Made by a program: the position numbers and the translations under genes. The notes under the pieces were generated by a model. The model was not told the origin of the DNA, did no database searches, and was given only the letters and a program-made list of their open reading frames with translations. From Diabrotica undecimpunctata (taxonomy: Eukaryota > Arthropoda > Insecta > Coleoptera > Chrysomelidae), in NCBI RefSeq assembly GCF_040954645.1, contig NC_092806.1:128734952-128798951 (forward strand): a stretch of DNA of 64,000 bases, read 5' to 3'. Shown here piece by piece: positions 21,406 through 32,272 of this stretch (positions are counted from its first letter, which is position 1; each line of letters opens with the position of its first letter).

Positions 21406-22340
21406 TTTTTATTTCAATATTAGATTCGCTTGCACATCCCTACAGTTAAAAGCCATAGGTCTATATGGGTTTTAAATTACCTTATACGTGGTTTATTTTT
21501 AATAATAGTTCAGACCTTTTTTCAAGTAGCCAGTAAAGTGGTCTTAATTTGAACCCAAGTCGTTTTCGTTTATTGAAGATGTGTTTCTCCAAGTAGTCGT
21601 CTATCAAGATGAATTCCGAGGTATTTTGTACTATCAGATTGTTGTACATCCTGATTATTTAACCCTGCTGATCTGTTCAAATTTACTCAACACGTATATC
21701 GTTCGGGTGTATATGACCCGAAACAGTAGTTACAACAAAATACAAGTCTTTTATAAAAAAAAATATTTATAAAAAACTTAAATCTATAATATATCATAAT
21801 AAAAACACGGATTTATTTATTTACTATACTTAAAAAATAAGAAATTTTACAAAAACATTATGGAGCACAATTCGGGCAAAAGAGTTTTAGATAACATTAC
21901 TTGACAGACAAAATTTGCATCATGCACGTTTTATATTTCTGTTCGCTGCTGATGAAGGTTCATTTCTAGTTTTGGCTTCGTTTTGATTATTCTCGTTTTG
22001 ATCTTTTTCCGCCATGTTGCGAGCTTCTTCTCCTCTGGTTAGGTATGTTCTTGATTCCACATGTAATTTTAAAAGTGACTAGTGATTTTGCCCGTCACCA
22101 TACGATGTGGGATCCAATCAATTGCTATTTAAAGTCACTCCACTCAATGTTTTCTGACTTATTTAAGACTAGGACGTAAACAAAATGATATTTTAGTCTA
22201 TTGTACAACTTCCATAACAAATAAATTCTTTTTTGGAGAATTGCTGAGCTTTTGCGTAAAGTCGTCTTATGAAATCGATCTACGTACAAAAACGCGCGCA
22301 ATTCTAGTCTGGCAATTTATTCTTTGGAAAAGCTTTGTAT
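21406..22340. other. Unassigned stretch
   Basis: No recognisable coding sequence. A minus-strand reading around 21950-22110 has a few codons of open sequence but no family match that I can support. Confidence 0.4.
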
Positions 22341-22397
22341 TATATTTTTTACTACTACTACTATCGGTTTACAGCGTTCTCCGACGCCTTCCGACTC

Positions 22398-23681
22398 CTA
22401 ACCGTACCATATTAACTGTTTTGTTTTTATGTCATCAACTATTGTATGCTTGACTCCCATCATTTCACGTATTCTCTTATTTGGTATCCGATCTCTTCTT
22501 GATTTTCCTGCTGCTCTTCTCCAGAAGTCCATTTCTGTTGTTAGTAACAGTTTCTCTGTTCTTTGTTTCATTTGCCAAACTTCGCTGCCATATGTGATTA
22601 CACTTTTAAGTATGGTGTTGTATATGAGTTGTTTGTTCGCTTTAGATATTGTTTGGTCCCACAGAATTCCGTTCATGATGGATATGACTTTTCTACCCTG
22701 TATGTTTCTGTCTTTTATAGCAGCATCGAGTGTTCCATCTTGAGTTATCTTCATACCCAGGTACTTGTATTCATCACAGTTTCTAATTTCTACCCCATCG
22801 TCTAATATAATGGACTGTTTTGTCCCTCCAATACACATGGCTTCAGTTTTCTTAATGTTGACTTCGAGACCCCATTTGTTATATTCTTCTATTAGCTTCC
22901 GAGTCATGTAACTCAAGTCGTCATGATCCTGAGCAATCAGTATTTGGTCATCAGCGAAAAATGAGGTGTACAGTGTAGTCTCGTCATTGAGAGGAATTCC
23001 CATGCCATTACATTTTCTTTTCCACAGCTTGAGTGCTTGTTCCACATAAATTTTGAAAAGGGTAGGCGAAATACAGCAACCCTGCTTTAGTCCTTTCGTG
23101 GCCTTAAATCCTTCAGATATCCTTGATCCAGTTTTAATTTTTGCAGTCGTTCCATTATACAGACCTTGGACTGCTTTGATAAGACCATGCTTAATGTTGG
23201 TTTGCTGTAGGGTTGACCATAATTTACTTAGGGGTACACTGTCATATGCTTTTTGTAAGTCTACGTACATCAGGTGAACTTCTTTATTGACGGCTGTTTT
23301 TTTTTCAACAACTTGCGTAATAGAGTACAGGTGGTCTACTGTGGATCGCCCAGCTCTAAAACCAGCTTGTTCCTCTGCTTCGTAATCTCTATAGTCATTT
23401 TCTATTTTTTTCTTAATAAGTTTCCCATACATCCTACTTATTGTGCTGTTTACCGCAATTCCTCTGTAATTTTCACACTGATCCTTGCTGCCCTTTTTGT
23501 GGATAGTTGACATGATAGATAATTTCCACTCTTTTGGTAATTCGGCTCCATTCAAGCAGTCTTGAAAGAGTTTTCTTAACTGTTCCTGGAGTTTGTCTGT
23601 ACCGGCTTTCACTAATTCTGCAGGGATGTCACCAGGACCAGGGGATTTTCCATTTTTCAGGGATTTGGTTATTTCTTCCAT
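22398..23681 (-). CDS. LINE ORF2 reverse transcriptase, 427-codon open piece
   Basis: Longest LINE frame in the window. In order: the fingers NGKSPGPGDIPAELVKAG, ENYRGIAVNSTISRMYGKLI, EQAGFRAGRSTVDHLYSITQ, the palm Asp block MYVDLQKAYDSVPLSKLW, KQGCCISPTLFKIY, the catalytic FADDQILIAQDHDDLSYM, then EYKYLGMKITQDG and the thumb ITYGSEVWQMKQRTEKLL. The downstream end (22345-22397, minus strand) runs to AACGCTGTAAACCGATAGTA and a (TAG)n tail, the LINE 3' terminus. The endonuclease is missing because the copy is 5'-truncated at about 23720. Motifs look intact, but no function is possible without the 5' half. Confidence 0.9.
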   Translation of the reverse strand: MEEITKSLKNGKSPGPGDIPAELVKAGTDKLQEQLRKLFQDCLNGAELPKEWKLSIMSTIHKKGSKDQCENYRGIAVNSTISRMYGKLIKKKIENDYRDYEAEEQAGFRAGRSTVDHLYSITQVVEKKTAVNKEVHLMYVDLQKAYDSVPLSKLWSTLQQTNIKHGLIKAVQGLYNGTTAKIKTGSRISEGFKATKGLKQGCCISPTLFKIYVEQALKLWKRKCNGMGIPLNDETTLYTSFFADDQILIAQDHDDLSYMTRKLIEEYNKWGLEVNIKKTEAMCIGGTKQSIILDDGVEIRNCDEYKYLGMKITQDGTLDAAIKDRNIQGRKVISIMNGILWDQTISKANKQLIYNTILKSVITYGSEVWQMKQRTEKLLLTTEMDFWRRAAGKSRRDRIPNKRIREMMGVKHTIVDDIKTKQLIWYG

Positions 23682-23994
23682 CTCTGATTTACTTATTTGT
23701 AATGGTGATGAATTTATACGTATACCTATCGTGTTGTATTATATTTTTTAACGATCACCAAATTCGCAGCCAATATTTTAACTGTCTAAAGTTGTATGAT
23801 GTGAAAAAGTTGTCACATGTCAAATTATGTGCTTTTATTTATCTGGTGAGATCATAAACTACACACATGCCTTGATTTTTTTTCTGGTGGTGCACCATCT
23901 TCCGTTCCTATATAAACTTCCGGTCACAAAGAGTGCAAATAGTGATACCATATTTTGCTGGTTTACTACGAATATATTGTTCGAAGGTACATTA

Positions 23995-25020
23995 TCATCA
24001 TCATCATCATCACACAGCATTCATTTATCAAGTCCACTGCTGGAAATAGGCCTCCCTTAAACTTAAATTTTGCCCGTCCATCGTAAGCTCGCTACATGAC
24101 CTGCCCAATTCCATTTTAGTTCCGCTATGAGTTCCACAACATCAGCAATACTCGTCCTTCTTCGCAGATCTTCGTTTCTTATTCGTTCCCTCAATGTCAC
24201 TCTCAGCATAGACCTTTCCATTCGTCGTCTGTGCCACTCTCAATTTCAAAGCCGTACTCTTGGTCAGAGTCATAGTTTCCGCCCCGTAGGTCATGACCGG
24301 TAATACGCATTGGCCAAATACTTTTCTTTTGAGGCTAATTGGTATGTTGGCCCTAAATGTGTCTCGCAGTTTTCCAAAGGCTGCCCACGTTAAAGTAATT
24401 CGTCTTTGGATTTCGCATGTTTGGTTATCTCTGCTGATTCTTATTTCATGACCCAAATACGATTTTTCCACTAGTTCTACTACTTTGTTTTGAATAGTTA
24501 AATGGTTATTGGGGAACATGTTTGTCATAAACTTAGTTTTTTTTAATTTCATTCTGAGGCCCACCTTCGAACATGCAAAGTCCAATTCATTTAACATATC
24601 TGTGGCTTCTCCTAAATTATCTGTGATAAGGACCATGTCATCTGCGAAACTGAGATGGTTAGATTTTTTGCCGTTTATTGTTACTCCTTTGTGGTGCCAA
24701 TTGACCATCTTAAAGGCATACCCTAATGCCGTTATGAATAATTTCGGTGACAATGTATTTCCTTTCCTTATCTCACGTTTTATTATTTTTGGTCGGGTTT
24801 TATCGAGTATCTTAACAGTCATAGTCACATTTTTGTAAATATTGTAAATAAGTTCCCTATACCTTTGGTCAATCCTGCTGTCATTCATAAGGCGGTCTAT
24901 TTCAATCGTGTCGAACGCTTTGGGAAAATCTATGAAAATGAAGACAAGAGGTTTGTTGTATTCCATAGATTTTTCAATGAGCGTCTTTACTGTATGGAGG
25001 TGATCATTGGTACTATAATT
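23995..25020 (-). pseudogene. RTE-clade LINE, 3' part
   Basis: Minus strand. A 274-codon frame (24142-24966) reads FIFIDFPKAFDTIEIDRLMN, RREIRKGNTLSPKLF-type palm words, NHLSFADDMVLITDNLGEAT, KKTKFMTNMF, YLGHEIRISRDN and a thumb with VMTYGAETMTLTKSTALKLR. Past a frameshift the 3' end carries GGAGGCCTATTTCCAGCAGT and GGAC followed by a (GAT)n tail at 23998-24014. That conserved end and trinucleotide tail are typical of RTE elements. It is 5'-truncated at about 25020. Confidence 0.8.
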
Positions 25021-25022
25021 TC

Positions 25023-26110
25023 ATCCGGCTCTCTCGGTTGATCTTCTTCTTGATATGCCTATCCGTTACGAATATTGGCTATCATCATGGCAATCTTTAT
25101 CTTAGGTTTTTTAACCAAGATGTTCTTCCTCTTCCTGGACCTCGTTTTCCAAATATTTTTCCTTGCAAGATGGCTTGAAGGAGAGAATATCTGAATTCAT
25201 TTCGCATAATATGTCCGAAGAACTGTACTTTTCGAGATTTGGTGGTGGTCAGTACCTCTTGGTTCTTATTCATTCTTATGAGGACCTTCTCATTTGTGAC
25301 TCGGTCAGTCCACGGGATCTTAAGCATTCTCCGATATAGCCACAACTCAAATGCTTCCAGTTTTCTGCACATATCCTTGTTCAAGGTCCACGATTCAACA
25401 CCATAAAAAGACAGAGAAGACGTACCATCGCAGCATTCTTACTTTTGTATCAAGAGAGAGGTTGTGACTCTTGAAGAAGGTCCCCATCCGATTAAAGGTA
25501 GATCTAGCTTTTCCAAAGCGTGCTCTAATCTCCTGGTTGTTGGTCCATTCTTCATTTATTATGGTGCTGAGGTAGTTGTAGTGCGTCACTCTTTCTACAG
25601 GGAATTGGTTGACGTAAAGTTGACCTTCTGTTATCCTTTTTTTGCTAATTATCATAAGCTTTGTCTTCTTAACGTTTATATTGAGTTCATATTGTTGACT
25701 CGAATAAGTGATTTTGTAGGTCTTCTAAGTTGTCCGCAAATACGATGGTGTCATCTGCATATCTGATGTTGTTTAGCCGGTAACCATTTAGTAGAATACC
25801 TTTTTCAGTTTCGTGCAAAGCTTCGATAAATATTCTTTCAGAGTACAGATTGAAGATTAGAGGAGACAAAATACAGCCTTGCCTCACTTCACGCATGATT
25901 TTCACATAGTCAGTGTGTTCACCTTCAACTCAGCAACTGAGATTTCCTGTCCGATTCCAGTAAGGATTTCTAGTTATTTTCAGTTCTTGGTTGTTAATTC
26001 CTGTTTCTTTTAGTATTTGCATCATCTTGGCGTGCTGTACTCGATCAATCCATCTCGTTTGGTAGAAATCTAATTTTTTCTCCAATCTTGATGTCACTAA
26101 CCTAGTAGCT
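25023..26110 (-). pseudogene. LINE ORF2 remnant (family of 2360 and 48529)
   Basis: Minus strand in three main pieces: palm with MKIMREVRQGCILSPLIFNL and NIRYADDTIVFADNLEDLQ (25687-25905); VTHYNYLSTIINEEWTNN (25395-25655); and the tail ALKLW-type segment AFELWLYRRMLKIPWTDRVT, FFGHIMRNEFRYSLLQAI and KRGPGRGRTSWLKNLR (25097-25384). The YADD active site is intact but frames are broken. The 3' end carries the AAGAAGAAGA tail also seen in the sister copies. The opposite-strand frames in this interval are shadows. Confidence 0.85.
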
Positions 26111-26189
26111 TGTATATGTGGTTAAACAAGGTAATATTTCTAGAATAATCTAGGTCCGTTCTACCTCATTTTTGACGTGACAACGTCTT

Positions 26190-26530
26190 AAATTAGGTTG
26201 TGGCTCGGAGTCACTCATGAAAAAGTGTAACGCCCGCTCACGTCTGTTACGATGAGTCGCCGAACGAGAGGGAGGCCTACCGGACCGGCGAATGCCTTGC
26301 GTCTCTCTCCCACTCAAACATGATCGGTCCGCTGCGCGCGCAGCACTAGAGAATTAGGCGCGTTGAATCGGTGCGTGCTTGTGTCTCTGTCTTTCTCGAG
26401 CGTTCTTGGCGTTGGAAAACCAAGAAAGAGTCATAATACAAGTTCACACGTGTGGTTAAAGTATCGTCAGCTGTGTCTGTAGTGAAAATGTGGAGTGCTT
26501 AGATTCGTCATTTACAACAACTACAACAAT
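26190..26530. other. GC- and CpG-rich island, possible promoter or first exon
   Basis: This ~340-bp patch is much richer in G+C and CpG than its surroundings (GCGCGCGCAGC, GGCGCGTTGAATCGG). It ends with a plausible splice donor, CAATAAAG|GTAAATAATT, near 26535. No start codon with a convincing frame follows. It could be the 5' end of a transposon or of a host transcript; I cannot tell which. Confidence 0.4.
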
Positions 26531-26869
26531 AAAGGTAAATAATTGTACACTAATATTTCATTATCGTAAACTATGATTGATTGATTAATTGTTAGATTGA
26601 CACAAAAGTTGAGAAACTGAGTTTATAGGTTATGTCATACTATTGACAAATGTTGATAGTGTTAAGTAAATTATTAGTTTAAATCACTCTGCAATCAATC
26701 GTAATTCAGTCGATTGAGAGGAAACAGCGCGTTTCAACTGCAAACAACTATTGTGCAATTTAATAATATTCATATCAATAAATATTCTACCGAGAAAAAG
26801 ACGTTGTCACGTAAAATCTTCGCCCGTAAAACCGACTTTACAGGCAACCGATTTTTATGCAAAAGGATA

Positions 26870-26964
26870 GTTATAGCATTGTTCCATTCTTTGGGCTTCT
26901 CTCTTTGCTGCAAATATAGATTAAACAGTTTCCTTAATGATTTTATATAGCATATCATCTCCAT
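26870..26964 (-). pseudogene. Short LINE RT fragment
   Basis: Minus strand: LRKLFNLYLQQREKPKEWNN, then AITILLHKN. This resembles the P-EW-NA-ILL-HK motif that precedes the RT fingers in LINEs. It is only about 30 residues, so the call is tentative. Confidence 0.4.
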
Positions 26965-26989
26965 TTACTTAACTTTTAGGCTGTTATTT

Positions 26990-27125
26990 TCCTGTATAGT
27001 ACGTTTAATATTAATGTTTGAAACGACAGCGACCTCTAAATGCAACTATCTCTTCATCCATGGTTACATTTTCTTCAGGATTAGGAAAGAATAAAACCCC
27101 TTTAACGTTGTAGTTCCTTTCAAAA
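26990..27125 (-). pseudogene. piggyBac transposase fragment
   Basis: Minus strand: RNYNVKGVLFFPNPEENVTM followed by DEEIVAFRGRCRFKH and a stop. The DE-hydrophobic-FRGRC-F block is the conserved segment around a catalytic Asp of piggyBac-type DDD transposases. About 40 residues remain. Confidence 0.6.
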
Positions 27126-27669
27126 GTACATAATCAATAGCCTATTATAATATGATTTTCAAACTCCCAAACGGATTCATCACTATTGGAAGCTTAAGCA
27201 CGAGTAATTCTGCATCATTCAGTGGTATTCGACTTGAATTGTTAAAATCGAGAATCAAACTAATAAGAGCAAATTTAACATCACGTTTTTATAACAAAAT
27301 TAATACGAACAAGTATAAACAACTTGTTGCCTATGCGAGGTCTGTCCAAAAGTTCGTAGACTAGAGGCAGGACGGTTAGAAGGAGAGTAGTGGGAATACG
27401 ACAAAGCTCTCTCTCCTCCCTTTACTCAGGAGCAGCCTTATCGCAAAGACATGCGCAAACAAGAACATGAAATAAAGTAAAATGTACAAATTAGTAACAG
27501 TCAAGAAGCAAAAAGGTGAAAAAAATAAATTATTATTATTAGTTTCTATCATATCACGCGCAGTGATAGATTCTCATTGCCTGTACACTTGTGTTGTACA
27601 TCGAATCTGAACGTTAGAACCTTGTTTAAGCTTATGCTTCTTCAAGGAGGGGCTGTTACCTTTTTTTGC
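27126..27669. other. Unassigned stretch
   Basis: A 70-codon frame at 27152-27364 matches nothing I know. GTCTGTCCAAAAGTTCGTAG near 27340 looks like the end of a mariner-type element, but no partner end was found. Confidence 0.35.
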
Positions 27670-28340
27670 GGAAGCTTTTGAGTGGGCCGAGACACGTTAG
27701 TTGCAAGTAGTGTTTTTTAGAGTGGTATGTGGCCATGAGCGGAAGGTACCTTCGGTGTTACCAGCAATACTAAGAACGGCTCTGAATTAGCGTTTTTGGC
27801 GTGCAGTTAGTTTATCTGCGATATTTGAGGGGAGTTGCTTCGAGGAACTCATCAGAAAGTTTGGGAAGATCAAGAAGATTAGAGTTTGCTTAGCTCTGTT
27901 GTTGGAGCTAGCTATTGTGCGGAGGACGTCTCTTTTGCTAAGAGATCTGACTCTGTCCTTAATTGATTATATATTTGCAATTTTTTTAAATTAGTGCTGA
28001 CGGATAATCTGCACGTTTTCTCATGCCTTTTCTGAGAATTTTCCTTTGTGTTGCCATAATTACGTTGTTTTGGCAAGGATTTAGTAACGCGTAGACACAC
28101 GCTTTGTATTCCATGACATGCCTGATAAAAGTCCTGTAGGTGTGCAAGAGATTTTTATTAGAGGTATTTGCGAGTTTTCCAGACAGCGCGCCCAGGAATT
28201 TAGCTCTTTTTCTGTCTAGGGCGTCTTTGATGTCAATGTCACAGTTGAGAGTCCTGCTAAAATGAACTCACAAGGAGCTCACCGAATTTCTGTAATTAAG
28301 AGTTATCTGGTTTCCTTGGAGAGTTATCTGGTTTCTCTCA
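27670..28340 (-). pseudogene. LINE RT C-terminal remnant
   Basis: Minus strand: LGALSGKLANTSNKNLLHTY, then RTFIRHVMEYKACVYA and ATQRKILRKGMRKRADYPSA. This is the thumb and linker pattern of jockey/CR1-superfamily LINEs (KLL-IYKT-IRPV-EYG, IQRK-LR). Frames are broken, and no 3' terminus was identified. Confidence 0.6.
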
Positions 28341-29339
28341 ATATCGCAGCTGTGAGGGGATGTGTTATACATAATAATAAACAATATAAATATGAAAAAC
28401 ATGTTCTAGGAATATTTGTATATAAAGTTAATTAGTTTCGATTTATATTGACCCGAACGTAATAAAGGTAACAAATAGAAATAAATATTTAAACAAACGT
28501 AATTAAATAAAACGCATAGTTACAAGTAAAGTCAGTAAATACTATGAACATTTTATGAAAAATATTCATATTACAGCGAAATAAAATTCTATTTGGGTCA
28601 AATAGACCTGAACAGAACAGCAGGTTTAACTGCATATGTGGGAATGTGTAATGTTTAGTTGTAAAAGTTACGTGGTTATATTTAAGTGGTTTTATAACCT
28701 AAATGCTTCCAATGCATTTTCGTGGGACGAGATGATAACGGCGTCATCAGCAAATGTTAAAACATAAAAGTAAAACATAACAAAATGGAAGAAAAACTAT
28801 AGAAAAATAATATATTTATCAAATATAGTTTTACACTAACAACGTGTATAGTATTACCCAATACAGGTATTTTTGTTGTGCTTTGTTCATATTCAACTAA
28901 CCTATAGATTCTGGATGAAAAGAAACACGGAAGAAATTAAAGATGAACTGGTTACAAAATTGTTAGCAATTATCTGAAAGATTTTTCGGTTTTAGTTCAT
29001 TGGTTAGATAACGATTATTAGTATCCATTCACTTTTAACTTTTGACATGAATAGTTTAATGGAATATTATTTAATTTTAATAATTACATAATTTAATTTA
29101 ATAGTCAATAACTAGGTGGTGTGATGAGATGTTGAGATTTTAAAGCATTTTGTGTACAGTCTTCATAAATTGTGTTACCAAATTTATAATATTTTTGATG
29201 TGTACATTTAGCATTTCTTCTTATTTTCGTTATTATTCCAATCTGGAACAATATTAAAAGTTCAAAAGGCCACAAAAACATTTTGTAACATAAATAAAAT
29301 AGAACCTAAAAAATTTAAAATTTGATAAAGTTCTGTTTG
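28341..29339. other. AT-rich stretch with one dispersed repeat
   Basis: Only a repeat at about 28846-29040, related to 19720-19930, was recognised. The rest holds nothing I can support. Confidence 0.45.
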
Positions 29340-29609
29340 TGATTCACTACCGTGTGCAACTGAATCAAAGCAATACTGGAAAATAGGCTTGTTCTAACAG
29401 ACCTGTTACGAAAGGAGATTTTAGCCAAAACAGCTAAGAGGTGCCCATAAGTGGAGTGATTTCTCCTCTTCTAAGGTCACTCCTGGTGAATGACTTGATC
29501 TCGCCCTTGACGCGCAGGAGGTAGAGATGCAGGTATATGCCAAGGATCCAGTAATTATAGTGAGAGGAAAATATGGTAATGTTCTATCCAATATTAAATA
29601 TTCTTACTA
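29340..29609 (+). pseudogene. R1-like LINE ORF2, part 1 of 3
   Basis: The translation gives LAKTAKRCPISGVISPLLRS and LLVNDLISPL, then after a frameshift MQVYAKDPVIIVRGKYGNVL. This is the palm with GVLSPLL and the active-site YADD changed to YAKD. The frame is interrupted at 29610 by a Tc1-like transposon and resumes at 31877. Confidence 0.7.
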
Positions 29610-29989
29610 TAGAGCGTTCCACGTTAAGAAAATAACATTGCGGAGATAGGACCATGTATTTCTTATGGACGATAGAAGCGCAGCGATGCCAGGATGAACA
29701 CAAGCACGATTCAGGGTTGTATTAATTATTTGTGTTTTCGTTTCCACAGACATGAATTAAAATTAATGTTTTTTAACGTAATTGACCAAAAATGCCCATT
29801 CGAAAAAAGAGATGAAAAGTAGGGAAAATGATTTTAATTAAATAAATAGTATTTACAAAAGATAATTTTATTTTATATTATTTTAATTATATTAACGACA
29901 ATTTATTTATTTTTCGGTGAGAATACCATATGCCATTAATCATGAAAATCAGTAGAAAATATTTCTTAACTAAATCGTGCATTTTGCCG

Positions 29990-30922
29990 GCTATTGAAAG
30001 ATAAGCAATTACCGCAGAGTTGAACAAAGTTTTTGCACTGGTTAAAAAAGACATAAGATTTAGCAAACATGCCACGCACAACAATGTGGAGAATACTTCA
30101 TGAAATGAACTTTGTTTTTTGCAAACGAGGAGTAAAGTCAAGCATGATTGAACGGCCCGATATTCTAAAATGGAGGGATCAGTATTTGCGTGAGATAAAA
30201 AATTTCGTTCTCAAGGATACACCGTCGTTTATTTGGACGAAACTTGAGTGAATGTTGGGCATAGTGTTTCCAAAGAATGGAAGGAACTCTCAGTGACTTC
30301 AACCAGGGATGCGGTTGTCAACAAGCCTAAAACAGCCGACACAACGAGGCCCCCGATTTGTTATAGTGCATGCGGGTAGCGAATTAGGCTTTGTAGAAGG
30401 TACTGCTTTTTGGTTTTTAGCTAAAAAAACTCAGCGGACTATCATGATAAGATGGATGGTCCTATATTTGAACAATGGTTTAAGGAAAAGCTGCTACCTA
30501 ATCTTCCAGAGAAAACTATTGTAGTGATGGACAACGCTTCGTACCATTCGAGGAGAGAAGAAGTGATTCCGGCACAAGCCTTCAATAAAGATCAAATTAA
30601 GACATGGTTGCTAGAGAAAGATATCTTTTTTGAAGAAGATTATTTAAAATCAGAGCTCATGGAAGTTGTAAACACATACAAACAAAAATACATAAAAAAA
30701 CATATTGCCTCACACAACACAGAGTTGAAGACCGCCGCTATGGATCAATTAATAAGAAATGCAAACTATTGTAAACTTTCTATTAAGGAAAAGCAAAAAT
30801 TTTGGGTTATTGACGGGTTGATGGACGATATTGATCCTGTGGTAATAAATGTGACGGATGACAGTGACAGTAATGAAAGTGATAGCGATGATAGAGAAGA
30901 TGAGAATGATGTTAGTGAGTAA
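29990..30922 (+). pseudogene. IS630/Tc1-like DDE transposase remnant, copy 2
   Basis: Pieces in order: TTMWRILHEMNFVFCKRGVK, an Ile-Glu-Arg-Pro-Asp linker, then YLDET with a following stop in place of Trp and VNVGHSVSKEW (first catalytic Asp). Next come FVIVHAGSELGFVEGTAFWF, FEQWFKEKLLPNLPEKTIVV and MDNASYHSRREE (second catalytic Asp). The segment expected to hold LPPYHPDLNPIE, with the third catalytic residue, is absent: KKHIASH jumps to a C-terminal stretch ending in an acidic Ser/Asp tail (DDSDSNESDSDD). The last piece (30452-30922) is open for 156 codons. Confidence 0.75.
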
Positions 30923-31082
30923 ATTATGTGATAGTGTGCAAATCGGCGGACACAAAGTGCCAAATCCGAAAAGTCTGTAAATAATAGTCCGTGAAAATTA
31001 GGTAATAGTGAGAAGAATTTTATATAATATAACTCTGACGTTGAACTCGCAAGTAGGAGACTGAACTTTGGACTATATATAT

Positions 31083-31315
31083 ATATATAAATATAAATGA
31101 ATTGACACTAAATAGAAAAAAGAATAAAATAACCACATAAGCAGAATGGGGGAGACACGTGTGATCAAGATAGCAAGAGATAAATCATTAATTGGTAGAA
31201 GAAGTATCGGCCGACCGCGCAAAAAGATGGAGTGACAACCTTCCATAGAGGGATCAATCCGCCAATGAACAAGCATGATTGCTTATAAAGAGGAAGAAGA
31301 AGAAGAATATAAAAA
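31083..31315 (+). pseudogene. LINE 3' tail
   Basis: Reads RMGETRVIKIARDKSLIGRR, then SIGRPRKKME and a stop, followed by a conserved 3' untranslated piece and a (GAA)n tail at 31290-31310. The same end is present at 61290-61440. It inserted inside the Tc1-like transposon. Confidence 0.7.
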
Positions 31316-31876
31316 AATATAACTTTAATACGCCGAAATTTATTGGGACACCATGTATATTTCAAAATAATTTTAAAATATAGCTTTTATCAACGTACAA
31401 ACTAATAATTTAAAATTTTAAAAATTTTTTTACTCTTTTGCGGTAATCTTCCGTTCCGTTAGTGGTGATTCACCTTGTATACATGAAAAAATTTTTATGT
31501 ATGTAATTGTTGTTATTACTTACATGAAAATAAAATTAAAGCTGCACTTGTGTTTTTTAGTTACATCTTATCTAAAGCGTTTAAAAATATGTAATGTTAA
31601 ACAATAGTAAAATTTAACTATTTTTATTAGTCCTATAATAATTACATACGTATATCCTTCAATTAAAGAAACAAGTATTTATAACGCATTATTTTGTATT
31701 CAACTATACATATCCTTTTATTAGTGAAATTAATTAACTACAACTACACAGTGCTGAATACGGCTCGGATTAGAATGAATCATATATGGACAATCTAATA
31801 GCAACACTTGCCTGACAGTTTTGGCAACACTGATCTCCATAAGGATAATGTTATTTTCTTAACGTTGAACGCTCTA

Positions 31877-32272
31877 TAGGTTGTGCCACAGGAAAAACTC
31901 TCTGTTAATCCTAGTAAAACAGTAGCAGTCAATTTCACAAGTAGACAGAACCTAGATAACATCTGGATGTCCGCTCTGTATGGAGAAACTGTCAAAAAAG
32001 CAAATGAGGTCAAATATCTAGAAATAATACTAGATAAGCGGCTTAGATGGAACGCCCATTTAATAAAAATAATCAACAAAGCAAAACTTTCCCTTTGGAC
32101 ATGTCGAAAAATATTTTGAAAAACATGAGATATAAAACCCAAATAGATGCAATGGCAATATATAGCTGTAGGCAGACCTATAATTACGTATGGCGCACTA
32201 ATATGGTGGTCTTAATGCCAACTAAATACCACCAAAGAGAAGCTAAATATGATTCAACGACAAGCATGCTTA
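31877..32272 (+). pseudogene. R1-like LINE ORF2, part 2 of 3
   Basis: The open piece 31883-32119 reads LSVNPSKTVAVNFTSRQ, then VKYLEIILDKRLRWNAHLIK and SLWTCRKIF. A frame change follows, then VGRPIITYGALIWWS and NMIQRQACL. These are the thumb words that follow the YADD block in R1/I LINEs. It stops at the LTR element that starts at 32273. Confidence 0.75.

Larger units (their letters stand above)
29610..31876 (+). mobile_element. Tc1/IS630-like DNA transposon with TIRs
   Basis: The ends are inverted copies: TAGAGCGTTCCACGTTAAGA from 29610 against the complement ending at 31876 (TAGAGCGTTCAACGTTAAGA). The match runs on through AAATAACATT. TA flanks both sides (29608-29609 and 31877-31878), the signature of this superfamily. 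Inside are a decayed DDE transposase (29990-30922) and a LINE tail (31083-31315). It splits an R1-like LINE. Confidence 0.8.

Noticed and set aside
22429..23857. Plus-strand frames of 74-107 codons
   Set aside because: Antisense shadows of the 427-codon LINE frame or AT-rich noise beyond it.
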